Counted from the stretch's first letter, positions 33,443-43,357 are shown. The stretch: DNA of 64,000 nt from Nocardia macrotermitis (GCF_009604405.1 NZ_WEGK01000001.1:620001-684000); one strand, 5' to 3'. The notes: generated from the letters alone by a model not told the origin. A program made the numbers and translations.

Positions 33443-34657
33443 GTGGCGATCGATCTGTCCCATCCAGCCGAAGTTCACGAACTGGCCGAACGCACCCGCG
33501 CCTTCGTCCGCGCCACGGTCCTGCCGATCGAGGACGCGAACGGCGGCGACATCGCCGCGGCCGGCGGCGACAAGATCCGCGTCGAGATGCAGCAGGCCGC
33601 GCGGGACGCGGGCGTCTTCGCACCGCACGCACCGATCGAATACGGCGGCCACGGCCTGGGCATGTCGGATCGCGCACCGGTGTTCGAGGAGGCCGGATAC
33701 TCGCTGTTCGGCCCGACCGCGCTCAATATCGCGGCGCCGGACGAGGGCAATGTGCACATGCTCGCCCACATCGCCGATCCGGAGCAGAAGCAGCAGTTCC
33801 TCGAACCCCTCGCCCGCGGTGACGTGCGTTCGGCGTTCGCGATGACCGAACCGGCGCCGGGCGCGGGCTCGGATCCCTCGGCCCTGGCCACCCGCGCGGT
33901 GCGCGCCGAGGGCGGCTGGCGGATCAACGGCCACAAGTGGTTCATCACCGGCGCGGACGGCGCGGGTTTCTTCATCATCATGGCCCGCACCTCCGGTGAG
34001 CCGGGCCAGCGCGGCGGCGCGACGATGTTCCTGGCGCCCGCAGACACTCCCGGCATCCGGGTCGACCGACACATCGAAACCCTGGACCGGTCGATGATCG
34101 GCGGGCACTGCGAGGTGTTCTTCGACGACGTGCTGGTCCCCGATTCGGCGGTGCTCGGCGCGGTCGATCGCGGTTTCGAATACGCGCAGGTGCGCCTGGG
34201 CCCGGCCCGGATGACGCACGTGATGCGCTGGCTGGGCGCGGCCCGCCGCGGCCACGACGTCGCGGTGGCGCACGTGGCCGAACGGCGGGGTTTCGGATCG
34301 CGCCTCGGTGATCTGGGCATGATCCAGAAGATGATCGCCGACAACGAGATCGATATCGCCGCCACCCGCGCCCTGCTCACGCAGGCATGCTGGGAACTCG
34401 ATCGCGGCGAACCCGCCGCCAACGCCACCTCCATCGCGAAAACCTTTGCCGCGGAAGCGATCTTCCGCATCGTCGACCGCAGCGTGCAGATGTGCGGCGG
34501 CCTCGGCGTGTCCGGCGATCTCCCGCTGGCCCGGTTGTCCCGCGAGGTGCGTCCCTTCCGCATCTACGACGGCCCCTCGGAGGTTCACCGCTGGGCCATC
34601 GCCAAGCGTGCCGTCGGCGCTGCTCGTCGCGCCCGCCGCGACGCCGAGTCACAGTAG
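33443..34657 (+). CDS. Acyl-CoA dehydrogenase
   Basis: A 404-residue FAD enzyme. Landmarks: [116 protein letters not shown]. The start is GTG 33443, 5 bp after GAGGAG; GTG 33437 overlaps that site. A monocistronic unit ending in a strong hairpin at 34700-34745. Probably derepressed by acyl-CoAs through the divergent XRE-TetR protein. Confidence 0.92.
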   Translation: MAIDLSHPAEVHELAERTRAFVRATVLPIEDANGGDIAAAGGDKIRVEMQQAARDAGVFAPHAPIEYGGHGLGMSDRAPVFEEAGYSLFGPTALNIAAPDEGNVHMLAHIADPEQKQQFLEPLARGDVRSAFAMTEPAPGAGSDPSALATRAVRAEGGWRINGHKWFITGADGAGFFIIMARTSGEPGQRGGATMFLAPADTPGIRVDRHIETLDRSMIGGHCEVFFDDVLVPDSAVLGAVDRGFEYAQVRLGPARMTHVMRWLGAARRGHDVAVAHVAERRGFGSRLGDLGMIQKMIADNEIDIAATRALLTQACWELDRGEPAANATSIAKTFAAEAIFRIVDRSVQMCGGLGVSGDLPLARLSREVRPFRIYDGPSEVHRWAIAKRAVGAARRARRDAESQ

Positions 34658-34699
34658 GTCTCGGCGCAGGACTACCTGCGCACCCGAGCCGACGTGCCT

Positions 34700-34745
34700 G
34701 AAGTCCTTCGTCTCGCCGACCCCGGCCGGTGAGACGAAGGACTTC
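34700..34745. terminator. 15-bp perfect hairpin after the acyl-CoA dehydrogenase gene
   Basis: GAAGTCCTTCGTCTC (34700-34714) and its exact reverse complement (34731-34745) flank a 16-nt GC-rich loop. It sits 42 bp past the stop. There is no U-tract; a terminator or a mobile palindromic element are both possible. No gene is seen in 34658-34921. Confidence 0.6.
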
Positions 34746-34921
34746 CGCTTGTCGAGCCGGACGCGCGGAAAGCTCCGGATCGGCTGTCCCGATGTGCGAC
34801 TGTGTATTTCACGCGGCACTGTCGGTATCGGCGATTCCGTGTGACGATCGGACCGGTCCGTCACCCGCACGGAACCGCATGCGTTCCCAACGGGCGCTGC
34901 CGACCCCGCGAGGAGCGCGCC

Positions 34922-36439
34922 ATGACCGAGGACGATCGGACTCCGAGCGCGGAAAACCCCGCTGCGCCTGAGCAATCCGGCAATCGCGGACGGCCACCGA
35001 TCGCGTGGCGTCCGGTACTCGTGGTCGCGGCGGTGGCGGGAATCGTGCATCTGGTGGTGGCCACGCGTTTCGGATGGCATCGCGACGAGTTCTACTACGT
35101 GCTGTGCGGTCGGCATCCGGATTGGGGTTATGTCGATCAGCCGCCGCTGGCCCCGCTGCTGGCGCGGTTCGCCGCCGATCTGCCGGGTGGAGTGCTACCG
35201 CTGCGGTTACTGGCGATTGCCGCCCAGATCGGTTGTGTCCTACTGGTTTCCGCACTGACGGCCGAGCTCGGTGGTGGACGACGAGCGCAGCCGCTCGCCG
35301 CCGCAGCTGTCGCGGCCTGTCCGGTGTTCGTGGCGGCTTCGATGCTGTTCGGTACGACGGTGCTCGACCAACTGGGCTGGATTGCGGTACTCGCACTCAC
35401 CGCGCGGGCGCTGCGGCTGCGCACGACTCGGGCGTGGCTCACCGCGGGCCTCGTGGCCGGTATCGGGCTGGAGACCAAGAACACGCTCGCGGTGCTACTG
35501 ATAGGCATCGTCGTCGGTCTGATGGTCCTCCGCCGCAACGTATTACGCCGCCCAGGCCCCTGGCTGGCCGGTGGGCTGGCGGTCCTCATCGCGGTGCCGA
35601 ACCTCATCTGGGACGCACGACATCAGTGGGCGAATCTGCACATGGCGCAGACGCTGTCCGATCAGCAGGGCGGCCCGCTCGGCGCACTGACCCAGCTGCC
35701 GTCGTTGCTGTTGCTGTTGGCCGGGCCGCCGCTGATCGCCCTGTGGTATTCCGGTGTGCGCCACCTGATTTCGCGTGACGGCCGCGATCATCGCTGGCTG
35801 CTGGTTACGGCCGGGGTGGTCCTGCTGCTCATCACCGCGAGCAGCGGCAAGAGCTACTACGCCGCCCCAATACTGGCGGGCCTGTTCGCCGCCGGGGCAG
35901 TGCGAATCGAGAACCGCGCACACCACCGCTGGCGCTGGTCACTCGCCATCGCCGCATCCGCGATCATCGCGATCGTGATCGGTCTGCCGATACTCCCACC
36001 ACGCATGGAAACCGCACTGCGCCCGATCAACCCGCAACCAATGGAAACCTACGGCTGGCCCCGACACATCGACCAGATCGCCCGTGCCGCAACACCATTC
36101 CCCGCCGAAGTCCCCATCTTCACGAGCAATTACGGCGAGGCCGGAGCGCTGAGCATCCTGGGCCGGTCAGCCGGACTACACCGACCGATACTCAGCGCCC
36201 ACAACAACTACCTGCTCTGGGGCCCACCGCCAGGCACCCCAAACACTGTCCTGTGCGTCGGCCAGTGGAACACGACCTACCTGCACCGCTTCTGGAACCA
36301 GGTCACCGAAATCGCACCCCTGACCCTGCCGAACGGACTGACCGACCAGGAAACCGCCCAGCACGCCGCCATCTACCTGTGCACCGAGCCACGCGGCACC
36401 TGGGCGCAAATGTGGCCCCGCCTACGGCATCTCGACTGA
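34922..36439 (+). CDS. GT39/ArnT-like membrane glycosyltransferase
   Basis: A 505-residue polytopic protein with about 10-12 TM segments. The early WHRDEFYYVLCG motif after TM1 is the lumenal acidic catalytic motif of the PMT/ArnT (GT-C) clan, and DQPPLAPLLARF the accompanying loop. A soluble C-terminal domain follows (FTSNYGEAGALSILG, LWGPPPGTPNTVLCVGQWN). Such enzymes transfer sugars from polyprenyl-phosphate donors to extracytoplasmic acceptors. The start is ATG 34922 with GAGGAG upstream. The acceptor is unknown. Confidence 0.85.
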   Translation: MTEDDRTPSAENPAAPEQSGNRGRPPIAWRPVLVVAAVAGIVHLVVATRFGWHRDEFYYVLCGRHPDWGYVDQPPLAPLLARFAADLPGGVLPLRLLAIAAQIGCVLLVSALTAELGGGRRAQPLAAAAVAACPVFVAASMLFGTTVLDQLGWIAVLALTARALRLRTTRAWLTAGLVAGIGLETKNTLAVLLIGIVVGLMVLRRNVLRRPGPWLAGGLAVLIAVPNLIWDARHQWANLHMAQTLSDQQGGPLGALTQLPSLLLLLAGPPLIALWYSGVRHLISRDGRDHRWLLVTAGVVLLLITASSGKSYYAAPILAGLFAAGAVRIENRAHHRWRWSLAIAASAIIAIVIGLPILPPRMETALRPINPQPMETYGWPRHIDQIARAATPFPAEVPIFTSNYGEAGALSILGRSAGLHRPILSAHNNYLLWGPPPGTPNTVLCVGQWNTTYLHRFWNQVTEIAPLTLPNGLTDQETAQHAAIYLCTEPRGTWAQMWPRLRHLD

Positions 36440-36806
36440 AGTTCCGCCACACCTCAACGACCCACCAGACCTCCGCGACCGCCGCAGCAGCGCGACCGGC
36501 GCACGGTGCCCAGGCTTCGCTCCATCCCTGTGCGGCAAGCGATTTCACTCGTACCGCACCATCACTACGTGTTGTATGTGCCATAAATCATTGGTACGGT
36601 ACATAACCTGACGTCAGATCGGGCGCATCGCACCCGATTGTCCGCAAAGTACGCACGATCAACCGAAATGCGCTGGGCAGCAACATGTCCGGCCACTGTG
36701 ACCATCGGCGTTCCGATACGCCGACGCCCGTCCGGGCTCCCCCGTCGACACCGCTCCGGGCCTGTCCGCCCCGACCGCGCGTCGAGTCGAATGTTGGAGA
36801 GACAGC
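36440..36806. promoter_or_regulatory. P450 upstream region with several palindromes
   Basis: A 367-bp space without a gene. It holds the perfect palindrome CTGACGTCAG (36608-36617), then the inverted repeat ATCGGGCGC-ATC-GCACCCGAT (36618-36638, 8 of 9 paired), and an AT-rich stretch just upstream (about 36571-36606) with diverged TATGTGCC / GGTACATA arms. Together these suggest a regulated promoter for the P450, but no regulator gene is adjacent. Confidence 0.45.
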
Positions 36807-38060
36807 ATGCCTTTCGATACCCGTACCTTCAGTTTCAGCAATACGGACCTGGTCGTCGATCCGTATCCCGCATACGCACAGATCCGCGAGCGGGAACCGA
36901 TCCACTACTCGACGATGTACGGCGGCTCCTGGCTGCTGTTCTCCTACGAGGATGCCGTGGCCCTGCTGCGCGACCCGCGCCTGACGAACAATCGCGCCAC
37001 CCTGCCGATCAAGGCGCTGCCCGAACACCAACGCGGCGAGTTCGACGAGTTCGTCGCCTTCCTGCACACCTGGACCGCATTCCGGGAAGGCGAACAGCAC
37101 ACGATGCGGCGCGCGCGACTGAACTCGGTCTTCCGGGCGCTCACGCCGACGCGGGTCACCGAGGTCGCGCAGCAGGTCACCGACCGGCTCATCGATAGCT
37201 GGGAGGGACGCGAAAAGGTCGATCTGGTAAAGGATTTCGCCCGGCCACTACCCGCGATGATGCTGACGAGCCTGATCGGCGCGCCACAGCACGATCACGC
37301 ACAGTTGGACCATTGGTCGGACCAACTCGCCTACCTGTTCGGCACCAGCGCGCTCACCGCCGAGGATGTCCGGCGCGCCTGGGACGGCGCTCAGGAACTC
37401 ATGACCTATCTGGAGGCCCTGGCCGCCGAACTGACCGGGCCGGGGAATCACGGCATGCTCGGGGAACTGCTCACCACCGGCGGCCCCGGATACGACTTCA
37501 GCGTGGCCGAAGCGTGCGCCCAGTGCGTGTTGATGTTGTTCGCGGGTATCGAGCCGTCACGGCATCTGATCGGAAACGCGATGATGGCGCTGCACCGCTT
37601 CCCGGACCAGCGAGGACTGCTGCGGAACGATCCGCGCCTGTGGCCCGCGGCGATCGAGGAATTCATGCGATTCGACCCGCCCGTGCAGTACATCGGCCGC
37701 CTGGCCGCGGAGTCGTTCGACTATCGCGGCCATCGGATCGAGCGGGGACAGCCGGTGCTGCCGTACATCGGCTCGGCCAACCGGGACCCGAAACAGTTCG
37801 TCGACCCCGACATCCTCGATATCCGCCGCCGGGGCAGACATCTGTCGTTCAGCGAGGGCGTGCATCGCTGCATCGGCGCCGGACTCGTCCGCACCCAGAC
37901 CACGGTCGCCCTGCGCACCCTGTTGACCAGGATCCCGGATCTGGAGGTGTGCACGGACCCGGCACCGCACTGGAACGCCTACGTGGGCTTCCACGGTCTG
38001 CAATCACTCACCGTGTCGGTGCCGAATATCACGCCCGCCGCGATGACGACCGCACGTTAG
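36807..38060 (+). CDS. Cytochrome P450
   Basis: A 417-residue soluble bacterial P450. The haem-ligand Cys is C355 in FSEGVHRCIG, the ExxR pair is E285-R288 (EFMR), and the PERF-like region follows. The I-helix reads AGIEPS (246-251), so the usual acid-threonine pair for oxygen activation is Glu-Pro instead of Glu/Asp-Thr, which may mean substrate-assisted proton delivery or a non-hydroxylating reaction. The start is ATG 36807 with GGAGAG upstream. No ferredoxin gene is adjacent. Confidence 0.93.
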   Translation: MPFDTRTFSFSNTDLVVDPYPAYAQIREREPIHYSTMYGGSWLLFSYEDAVALLRDPRLTNNRATLPIKALPEHQRGEFDEFVAFLHTWTAFREGEQHTMRRARLNSVFRALTPTRVTEVAQQVTDRLIDSWEGREKVDLVKDFARPLPAMMLTSLIGAPQHDHAQLDHWSDQLAYLFGTSALTAEDVRRAWDGAQELMTYLEALAAELTGPGNHGMLGELLTTGGPGYDFSVAEACAQCVLMLFAGIEPSRHLIGNAMMALHRFPDQRGLLRNDPRLWPAAIEEFMRFDPPVQYIGRLAAESFDYRGHRIERGQPVLPYIGSANRDPKQFVDPDILDIRRRGRHLSFSEGVHRCIGAGLVRTQTTVALRTLLTRIPDLEVCTDPAPHWNAYVGFHGLQSLTVSVPNITPAAMTTAR

Positions 38061-38193
38061 CGCGTTCGCGGCCACACGAATTCGAATCATCGGAGTCCGA
38101 TCAGCGTCTGCCGCAGGCAGATTGAAACGTTACAACGTCAATCAGCCCGGACCGCAGCTGATTTCGGATGCACATCGGTCGCCGCGAAGCGAG

Positions 38194-38224
38194 AGGAGGC
38201 GGGCCCACCCGAGACCCGCCTCCT
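38194..38224 (-). terminator. Terminator hairpin after the 3-hydroxybutyryl-CoA dehydrogenase gene
   Basis: A perfect 10-bp stem, AGGAGGCGGG with CCCGCCTCCT, around an 11-nt loop, starting 7 bp beyond the stop codon on the minus strand. It lies in the convergent space with the P450 gene and could serve both directions. Confidence 0.7.
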
Positions 38225-38230
38225 GCTCGG

Positions 38231-39085
<855 letters not shown>

Positions 39086-39207
39086 CACTCCACATCCTGT
39101 TCGACAACAGTTCCCGGCCCAGGGCCACCGCTCAGAATACGAAGCGCCGGATCACCGCCCGCACCCCGCCATAGGCATGGGACATTCCTCACAACCCGGG
39201 CCGAAAT

Positions 39208-39262
39208 TTGTATTCTCAAAAATAGAGAAGATAATCTCGATCTAGCGAGAGGATGATTCTCG
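39208..39262 (+). promoter_or_regulatory. Promoter with TCTC/GAGA repeats upstream of the alpha/beta hydrolase gene
   Basis: TTGTAT (39208-39213) and GATAAT (39230-39235) are spaced by 16 bp in an AT-rich patch. Repeated half-sites TCTCG and CGAGA form two overlapping inverted repeats (39235-39250 and 39246-39262) at the expected start of transcription. The regulator is unknown. Confidence 0.45.
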
Positions 39263-39323
39263 AGCGATCCGCGCCGGTCTGGCCGGAACCGATGCGCAGG
39301 CCACGGGCGGAAAGGATCCCCGC

Positions 39324-40271
39324 ATGACCGTCACCGACAACGACCTCCCCCTGCTCGCCGACGACGCTCCACAACCGGTCGTCACCGAGATCGACGGTAT
39401 CCCGATCTCGGGTCTGCTCGCGCGGGCCCGCACTCCGCGCGCCGCGGTCGTCGCGCTGCACGGCGGCGCGACCACCTCCCGGTACTTCGACTGCCCCGGC
39501 CATCCGGACCTGTCACTGCTGCGCACCGCGGCCGCCGCCGGATTCACCGTGCTGGCGTTGGACCGGCCCGGATACGGCAGTTCGCACCCGTTCGGCGCAA
39601 GCCTGTCGGACCCGCAGCAGCGCGTCGAACTCATGTACCGCGCGATCGATGCGCATCTGGACGCGGCCTCGCGCGGCGCCGGCGTGTTCCTGCTGGGCCA
39701 TTCGGCCGGATGCGAGACCACGGTCCGGATGGCCGCGGACGCCGAGCGCGGTCCCGAACTGCTGGGCCTGGAGATCTCGGGCACCGGCCGGGAGCGGCAG
39801 CCCGAGGCCGAGGAAATCCTCTCGGTGCGGCCCCGGCCCGACAACGTCCGGGTCGGCCGATTGCTGTGGGAGCCCGCGCGGTTGTATCCGCCGGAACATG
39901 TCGGCGGCGGGCTGATCGGCTCGGCCGGGCCGGGCTTCGAGGGCAAACTCGTCCAGGAGTGGGCGCGGACGCATTTCCCGGAGCTCGGTCCGCGCGTACG
40001 GATTCCGGTGCGTTTCACCGTCGCCGACCACGAGCAGGTCTGGCGCAACGACCCCGCCGGGCTGCGCGAGGTCGCCGAGCTGTTCCCCGCCGTCCCGCGC
40101 CTGGTGCTGAACATCCAGCGCAACTCCGGGCACAACATCAGCATCGGGCATACCGCGACGGCCTACCACCTCGCGGTGCTGGCCTTCGCCGCGGAATGCG
40201 TCGTGGCCCGGGAGAGCGGTGAATTCAGCGGTCCGGCAAGGCAATTCGACGGCCTCGCTGATCCGAGCTGA
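39324..40271 (+). CDS. Alpha/beta hydrolase
   Basis: A 315-residue hydrolase. The oxyanion region is VVALHGGATTSRYFD, the nucleophile elbow GHSAG, and a late SGHNISIGH can supply the catalytic His. DRPGYGSSHP matches the conserved loop after strand 4. No signal peptide. The start is ATG 39324 with AAAGGAT upstream. Substrate unknown. It converges on the DUF1214-like gene 14 bp away. Confidence 0.87.
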   Translation: MTVTDNDLPLLADDAPQPVVTEIDGIPISGLLARARTPRAAVVALHGGATTSRYFDCPGHPDLSLLRTAAAAGFTVLALDRPGYGSSHPFGASLSDPQQRVELMYRAIDAHLDAASRGAGVFLLGHSAGCETTVRMAADAERGPELLGLEISGTGRERQPEAEEILSVRPRPDNVRVGRLLWEPARLYPPEHVGGGLIGSAGPGFEGKLVQEWARTHFPELGPRVRIPVRFTVADHEQVWRNDPAGLREVAELFPAVPRLVLNIQRNSGHNISIGHTATAYHLAVLAFAAECVVARESGEFSGPARQFDGLADPS

Positions 40272-40285
40272 ATCCACCGCACCGA

Positions 40286-41584
40286 TCAGGAGGCGCGCAC
40301 GGCGTACGACCGGGCGCGGGCCGCGAGTTGCTCGGCCCGCTGCTCCGGCGTGACCCGGATCAGATCGGGCAACTGCGCGAGTTCGGCCGCGTCGACGACC
40401 CGGAACTCCCGCACGAACCCCGCGACGTCCGGCTCCCCCGGCACGGCCTGCCAGCGCACGATGCCCAGCCCCTGCCGCAACCCGGCCGTGGAGAGCCAAT
40501 TCGCCACGCCCGGATCGGATTTCGAGATCACACAGGTGACCGTGCCGTCCGGGTTCGCCCGCGACTGCGCGGTGTTCAGACTGACCTGATGCCGCGTGAC
40601 GTCCGCGCCGATCATCCAGGGATCCAGGATCTGGAAGCCCGAGTACGCGGCGTCGTTGGGCTGCGTGGTCACCACGATCGCCTGGTCGTCGGCCAGATCG
40701 AAACTCAGCGCGGCGATGAATCCGGACAGGCTGCCGTTGCGGCCCTGCACCGGGGTGATCGCATTGCCGCGCAGGCCGCCGAACCAGCCCTCCGGGAAGC
40801 CGGACCAGAAGCGGATGTAGGGCGGCAGATCACGCTGAATCGCTTGCAGGACATCCGCATCCGAGGCGTGCAGCCCCGGTGTGCTGTCCAGCGGATGCAG
40901 TTCGAGTGCGCACGGCTGCTGTGTCCAGTCGTCGAGCATGTCGCGGAAGCCGAGCGTCAACTGTCCCGGCTGCGACGACATGTGTACCGCGCCTTCGGGA
41001 TTCGGTCCGATGGTGAAGCGGAAGGTGCCGTCCGGCGCGACGTCCAGATCACGATCGCTGATACTGGCCAGCGGGGTGAGATCCGATTTCTTGCCGTCCA
41101 TCGGCGGTGGCGAGACCTTCGAGCCGCGATGCAGTTCCAGCGTCACCTGCGCGGGGCGATTCGCCATGTCGAAACGCCCGGTGACCTCGTAGCGGCGGGT
41201 GCCGTCGATGACCGCCAAGCGGTAGACCGCGTCCGGGTTGTCACCGGAGGTGCCGATGCCCGGCACGGTGTGCCCCATCCAGGTGCGCGGGGTGTTGTCG
41301 GTGACCAGGATGATCGCCGGAATCTCTTGGTGCACCGCGATTTCCGCCATGATCAACGAGTTCGTCCACTCGTCGACGGCGTGGTCCAGGGTCGCGGCGC
41401 CGGATTCGGATCGGCCGCGCGGGGTGTCGGCCAGTTCCTTGCGGATCTCGGCCCGCAACTCCGCCAGCAGTGGGTCATCCAGCAGGCGAAGGAGTGTGCG
41501 TTCGGCCGCGATCTGGGCGGGCGTGGCCAGCAACGGCCGGACCGGGTCGCCGGGATGCGTTGTCGCCTGCGATGATTCGCTCAT
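40286..41584 (-). CDS. DUF1214-like protein of unknown function
   Basis: A 432-residue protein. The central YRLAVIDGTRRYEVTGRF and later VHMSSQPGQLTLGFRDMLDDW are reminiscent of DUF1214 beta-sandwich proteins, some of which occur with steroid or lipid catabolism genes. No signal peptide or TM helix. The assignment is tentative. The start is ATG 41584. It is divergent from a LysR regulator with two perfect palindromes between them and is the likely target. Confidence 0.7.
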   Translation of the reverse strand: MSESSQATTHPGDPVRPLLATPAQIAAERTLLRLLDDPLLAELRAEIRKELADTPRGRSESGAATLDHAVDEWTNSLIMAEIAVHQEIPAIILVTDNTPRTWMGHTVPGIGTSGDNPDAVYRLAVIDGTRRYEVTGRFDMANRPAQVTLELHRGSKVSPPPMDGKKSDLTPLASISDRDLDVAPDGTFRFTIGPNPEGAVHMSSQPGQLTLGFRDMLDDWTQQPCALELHPLDSTPGLHASDADVLQAIQRDLPPYIRFWSGFPEGWFGGLRGNAITPVQGRNGSLSGFIAALSFDLADDQAIVVTTQPNDAAYSGFQILDPWMIGADVTRHQVSLNTAQSRANPDGTVTCVISKSDPGVANWLSTAGLRQGLGIVRWQAVPGEPDVAGFVREFRVVDAAELAQLPDLIRVTPEQRAEQLAARARSYAVRAS

Positions 41585-41637
41585 ACTTCGACAGCGTAGG
41601 ACCGCCGGATACCCCACGGCCAATACGGATCTCGGCA

Positions 41638-41670
41638 TTCTGTCATACAGAAATTCGATACCAGGTATCG
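41638..41670. promoter_or_regulatory. Two adjacent perfect palindromes in the LysR divergent region
   Basis: TTCTG-TCATA-CAGAA (41638-41652) contains a T-N11-A LysR box. CGATACC-A-GGTATCG (41656-41670) follows after 3 bp. The second ends 10 bp before the LysR start, a layout matching recognition and activation sites. Confidence 0.65.
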
Positions 41671-41680
41671 TCCCACCACC

Positions 41681-42634
41681 ATGGACACTCACCGGCTCGA
41701 GTACTTTCAGCGAGTCGCCGAGGAGGGCTCGATCTCGCGGGCCGCGACCCTGCTGGGTATCGCGCAGCCCGCGCTGAGCCGCCAGATCCGGCTGCTCGAG
41801 GAGGATCTCGGCATCACATTGTTCCACCGCACCCGGCGCGGTGTGCAACTCACCGACGATGGCGAACGGCTGCGCGCGGCCACCGCGGCGCCGCTGCGTC
41901 AGCTCGAACTCGCCCTGCAGTACGCGGGCTCGCCCCTGGCGCGGATCGAGCGGGGCGTGCACATCGGCATGGTGCCGACGGTCGCCGCGATCCTGTCCGC
42001 GCCGCTGCTGACCAGTCTGCGAATCGCGTTCCCGCGCGCCAGTTTTCACGTCACGGTCGCCGGGACCGACCAGCTCGTCGCCGAGATGTTGCGCGGCACG
42101 ATCGATACCGCGGTGATCAATCAGGTCTCCGACGACCGCCTGTTCGTGCGCGATCTGCTGATCGAGGATCTGGTCGTGGTCGGCGGACCGAACACCGAGC
42201 TGCGCCCGGATCACCCCGTAACCTTCACCCGGTTGATCGAATTACCGCTGCTGCTACCGGAATCGACGATGGGGATCGCGAGTTCGGTCGAGAACACCGC
42301 CCTGCGGACCAGGGTGCGCATCCGCTCCCCGATCGTCACCGATTCCCTGCGCGTCACCCTCGACCTGCTCGCGCGCGGTGCGGGTTACGCGGTGCTGCCG
42401 CTGTCGGCGTGCGGGCCGGAAATCGCGTCCGAGCGGCTGCGATACGCGCCGCTGATCGATCCCGCGTTGACCCAGCATCTGGGCGTCGCGGCCTCCGCAC
42501 GCCTGGATCTGCCGCGCGAATTCGCCACCAAGATCGGCGATGTGCTGCGCCAGGAGACCTCGGAACTCACCCGCTCGGGCGCGTGGCAGGCCAAGTTCCT
42601 TGCCGAACAGCGCTGGAATCCCAACCGGGCGTGA
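41681..42634 (+). CDS. LysR-family transcriptional regulator
   Basis: A 317-residue LTTR. The HTH is HRLEYFQRVAEEGSISRAATLLGIAQPALSRQIRLLEEDLGITLFHRTRRGVQLTDDG. The effector domain starts near 92 (GVHIGMVPTVAAILSAPLLTSLRIAFPRASF). It resembles the CatR/NAC-type branch. It is divergent from the DUF1214-like gene, and its stop codon lies in the first unit of a 15-bp tandem repeat. Confidence 0.93.
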   Translation: MDTHRLEYFQRVAEEGSISRAATLLGIAQPALSRQIRLLEEDLGITLFHRTRRGVQLTDDGERLRAATAAPLRQLELALQYAGSPLARIERGVHIGMVPTVAAILSAPLLTSLRIAFPRASFHVTVAGTDQLVAEMLRGTIDTAVINQVSDDRLFVRDLLIEDLVVVGGPNTELRPDHPVTFTRLIELPLLLPESTMGIASSVENTALRTRVRIRSPIVTDSLRVTLDLLARGAGYAVLPLSACGPEIASERLRYAPLIDPALTQHLGVAASARLDLPREFATKIGDVLRQETSELTRSGAWQAKFLAEQRWNPNRA

Positions 42635-42715
42635 GGGTTTCGGGCGCGCGGGCTTCGGGCGCGCGGGCTTCGGGCGCGCGGGCTTCGGACGGGAGGGCTT
42701 CGGGCGTCAGGTTTG
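42626..42715. repeat. 15-bp tandem repeat spanning two convergent stop codons
   Basis: Six units. Three are identical (CGGGCGCGCGGGCTT, 42641-42685), flanked by diverged ones. The first unit contains the LysR stop (CGG GCG TGA) and the last contains the stop of the convergent TetR gene. Confidence 0.9.
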
Positions 42716-43285
42716 GGCGGCGGCAAGTGCGCCCTGAAGTGCGCCGAGACAGCTCGTGCGGACCTGTTCCCGGGTGAGCGTGCCGTATTCCAGCCATTCC
42801 AGGCAGAGAGTGTGCACGAACATCAGCCAGGCGGTGAGCAGGGCGGACATGAGTTCACGGGCCGGGCTCGCCAGGTTCATCGCCGCGAGCATCACCTCGC
42901 GCATGGCGGTGTGCTCACCGAAGACGATGGCCTGGACCACCGGATCGCCGGACAGGGCGCGATTGGCGGCCAGGACCGTATTGCGGTTCGTCGCGAAGTA
43001 CTCCAGATGCGCGTCCAGGCCCGCGGCTACCTGATCAGTAAGCGGGAGGTCGCCGTCGAGGTGCACCACCGCTTGCAGAGCCTCGGCGGCGCGCTGGTAG
43101 ATCGCGGCGAACAGGGCGCTCTTGGTCGGGAAATGGCGGTAGAGCAGCGCTCGCGACACCCCGGCCCGCTCGGCGATCCGATCCATCTGCACCCGGTCGT
43201 AGGGCAGTTCCGCGAACGCCCGCGCGCCGATGTCGAGCAGTTCGGCGCGACGCTGTTCGGGTGTCAGTCGGCGGCGCGGCGGCAT
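42707..43285 (-). CDS. TetR-family transcriptional regulator
   Basis: A 192-residue repressor with HTH ELLDIGARAFAELPYDRVQMDRIAERAGVSRALLYRHFPTKSALFAAIY. The C-terminus runs into the tandem repeat. It is divergent from a DUF4345 membrane protein, with two related 22-bp operator-like sites between them, so it very likely represses that gene and itself. Confidence 0.9.
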   Translation of the reverse strand: MPPRRRLTPEQRRAELLDIGARAFAELPYDRVQMDRIAERAGVSRALLYRHFPTKSALFAAIYQRAAEALQAVVHLDGDLPLTDQVAAGLDAHLEYFATNRNTVLAANRALSGDPVVQAIVFGEHTAMREVMLAAMNLASPARELMSALLTAWLMFVHTLCLEWLEYGTLTREQVRTSCLGALQGALAAAQT

Positions 43286-43294
43286 CGCCCCAGA

Positions 43295-43357
43295 CTAGTT
43301 GACGCGTGTGCACTAGCGGAGTTACGCTCGGATCACTAGTTGACATACGTCTACTAA
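43295..43357. promoter_or_regulatory. Twin 22-bp operators for the TetR/DUF4345 pair
   Basis: Two sites (43295-43316 and 43336-43357) share CTAGTTGAC at the left, GT in the middle and ACTA at the right; 15 of 22 positions are identical. Each is an imperfect inverted repeat. The first includes TTGACG, which pairs with TACGCT (43323-43328, 18-bp spacer) as a promoter for the DUF4345 gene. Confidence 0.65.

Noticed and set aside
34658..34921. Frames across the 34700 hairpin on both strands
   Set aside because: The similar peptides on both strands are a consequence of the perfect inverted repeat, not of a gene.
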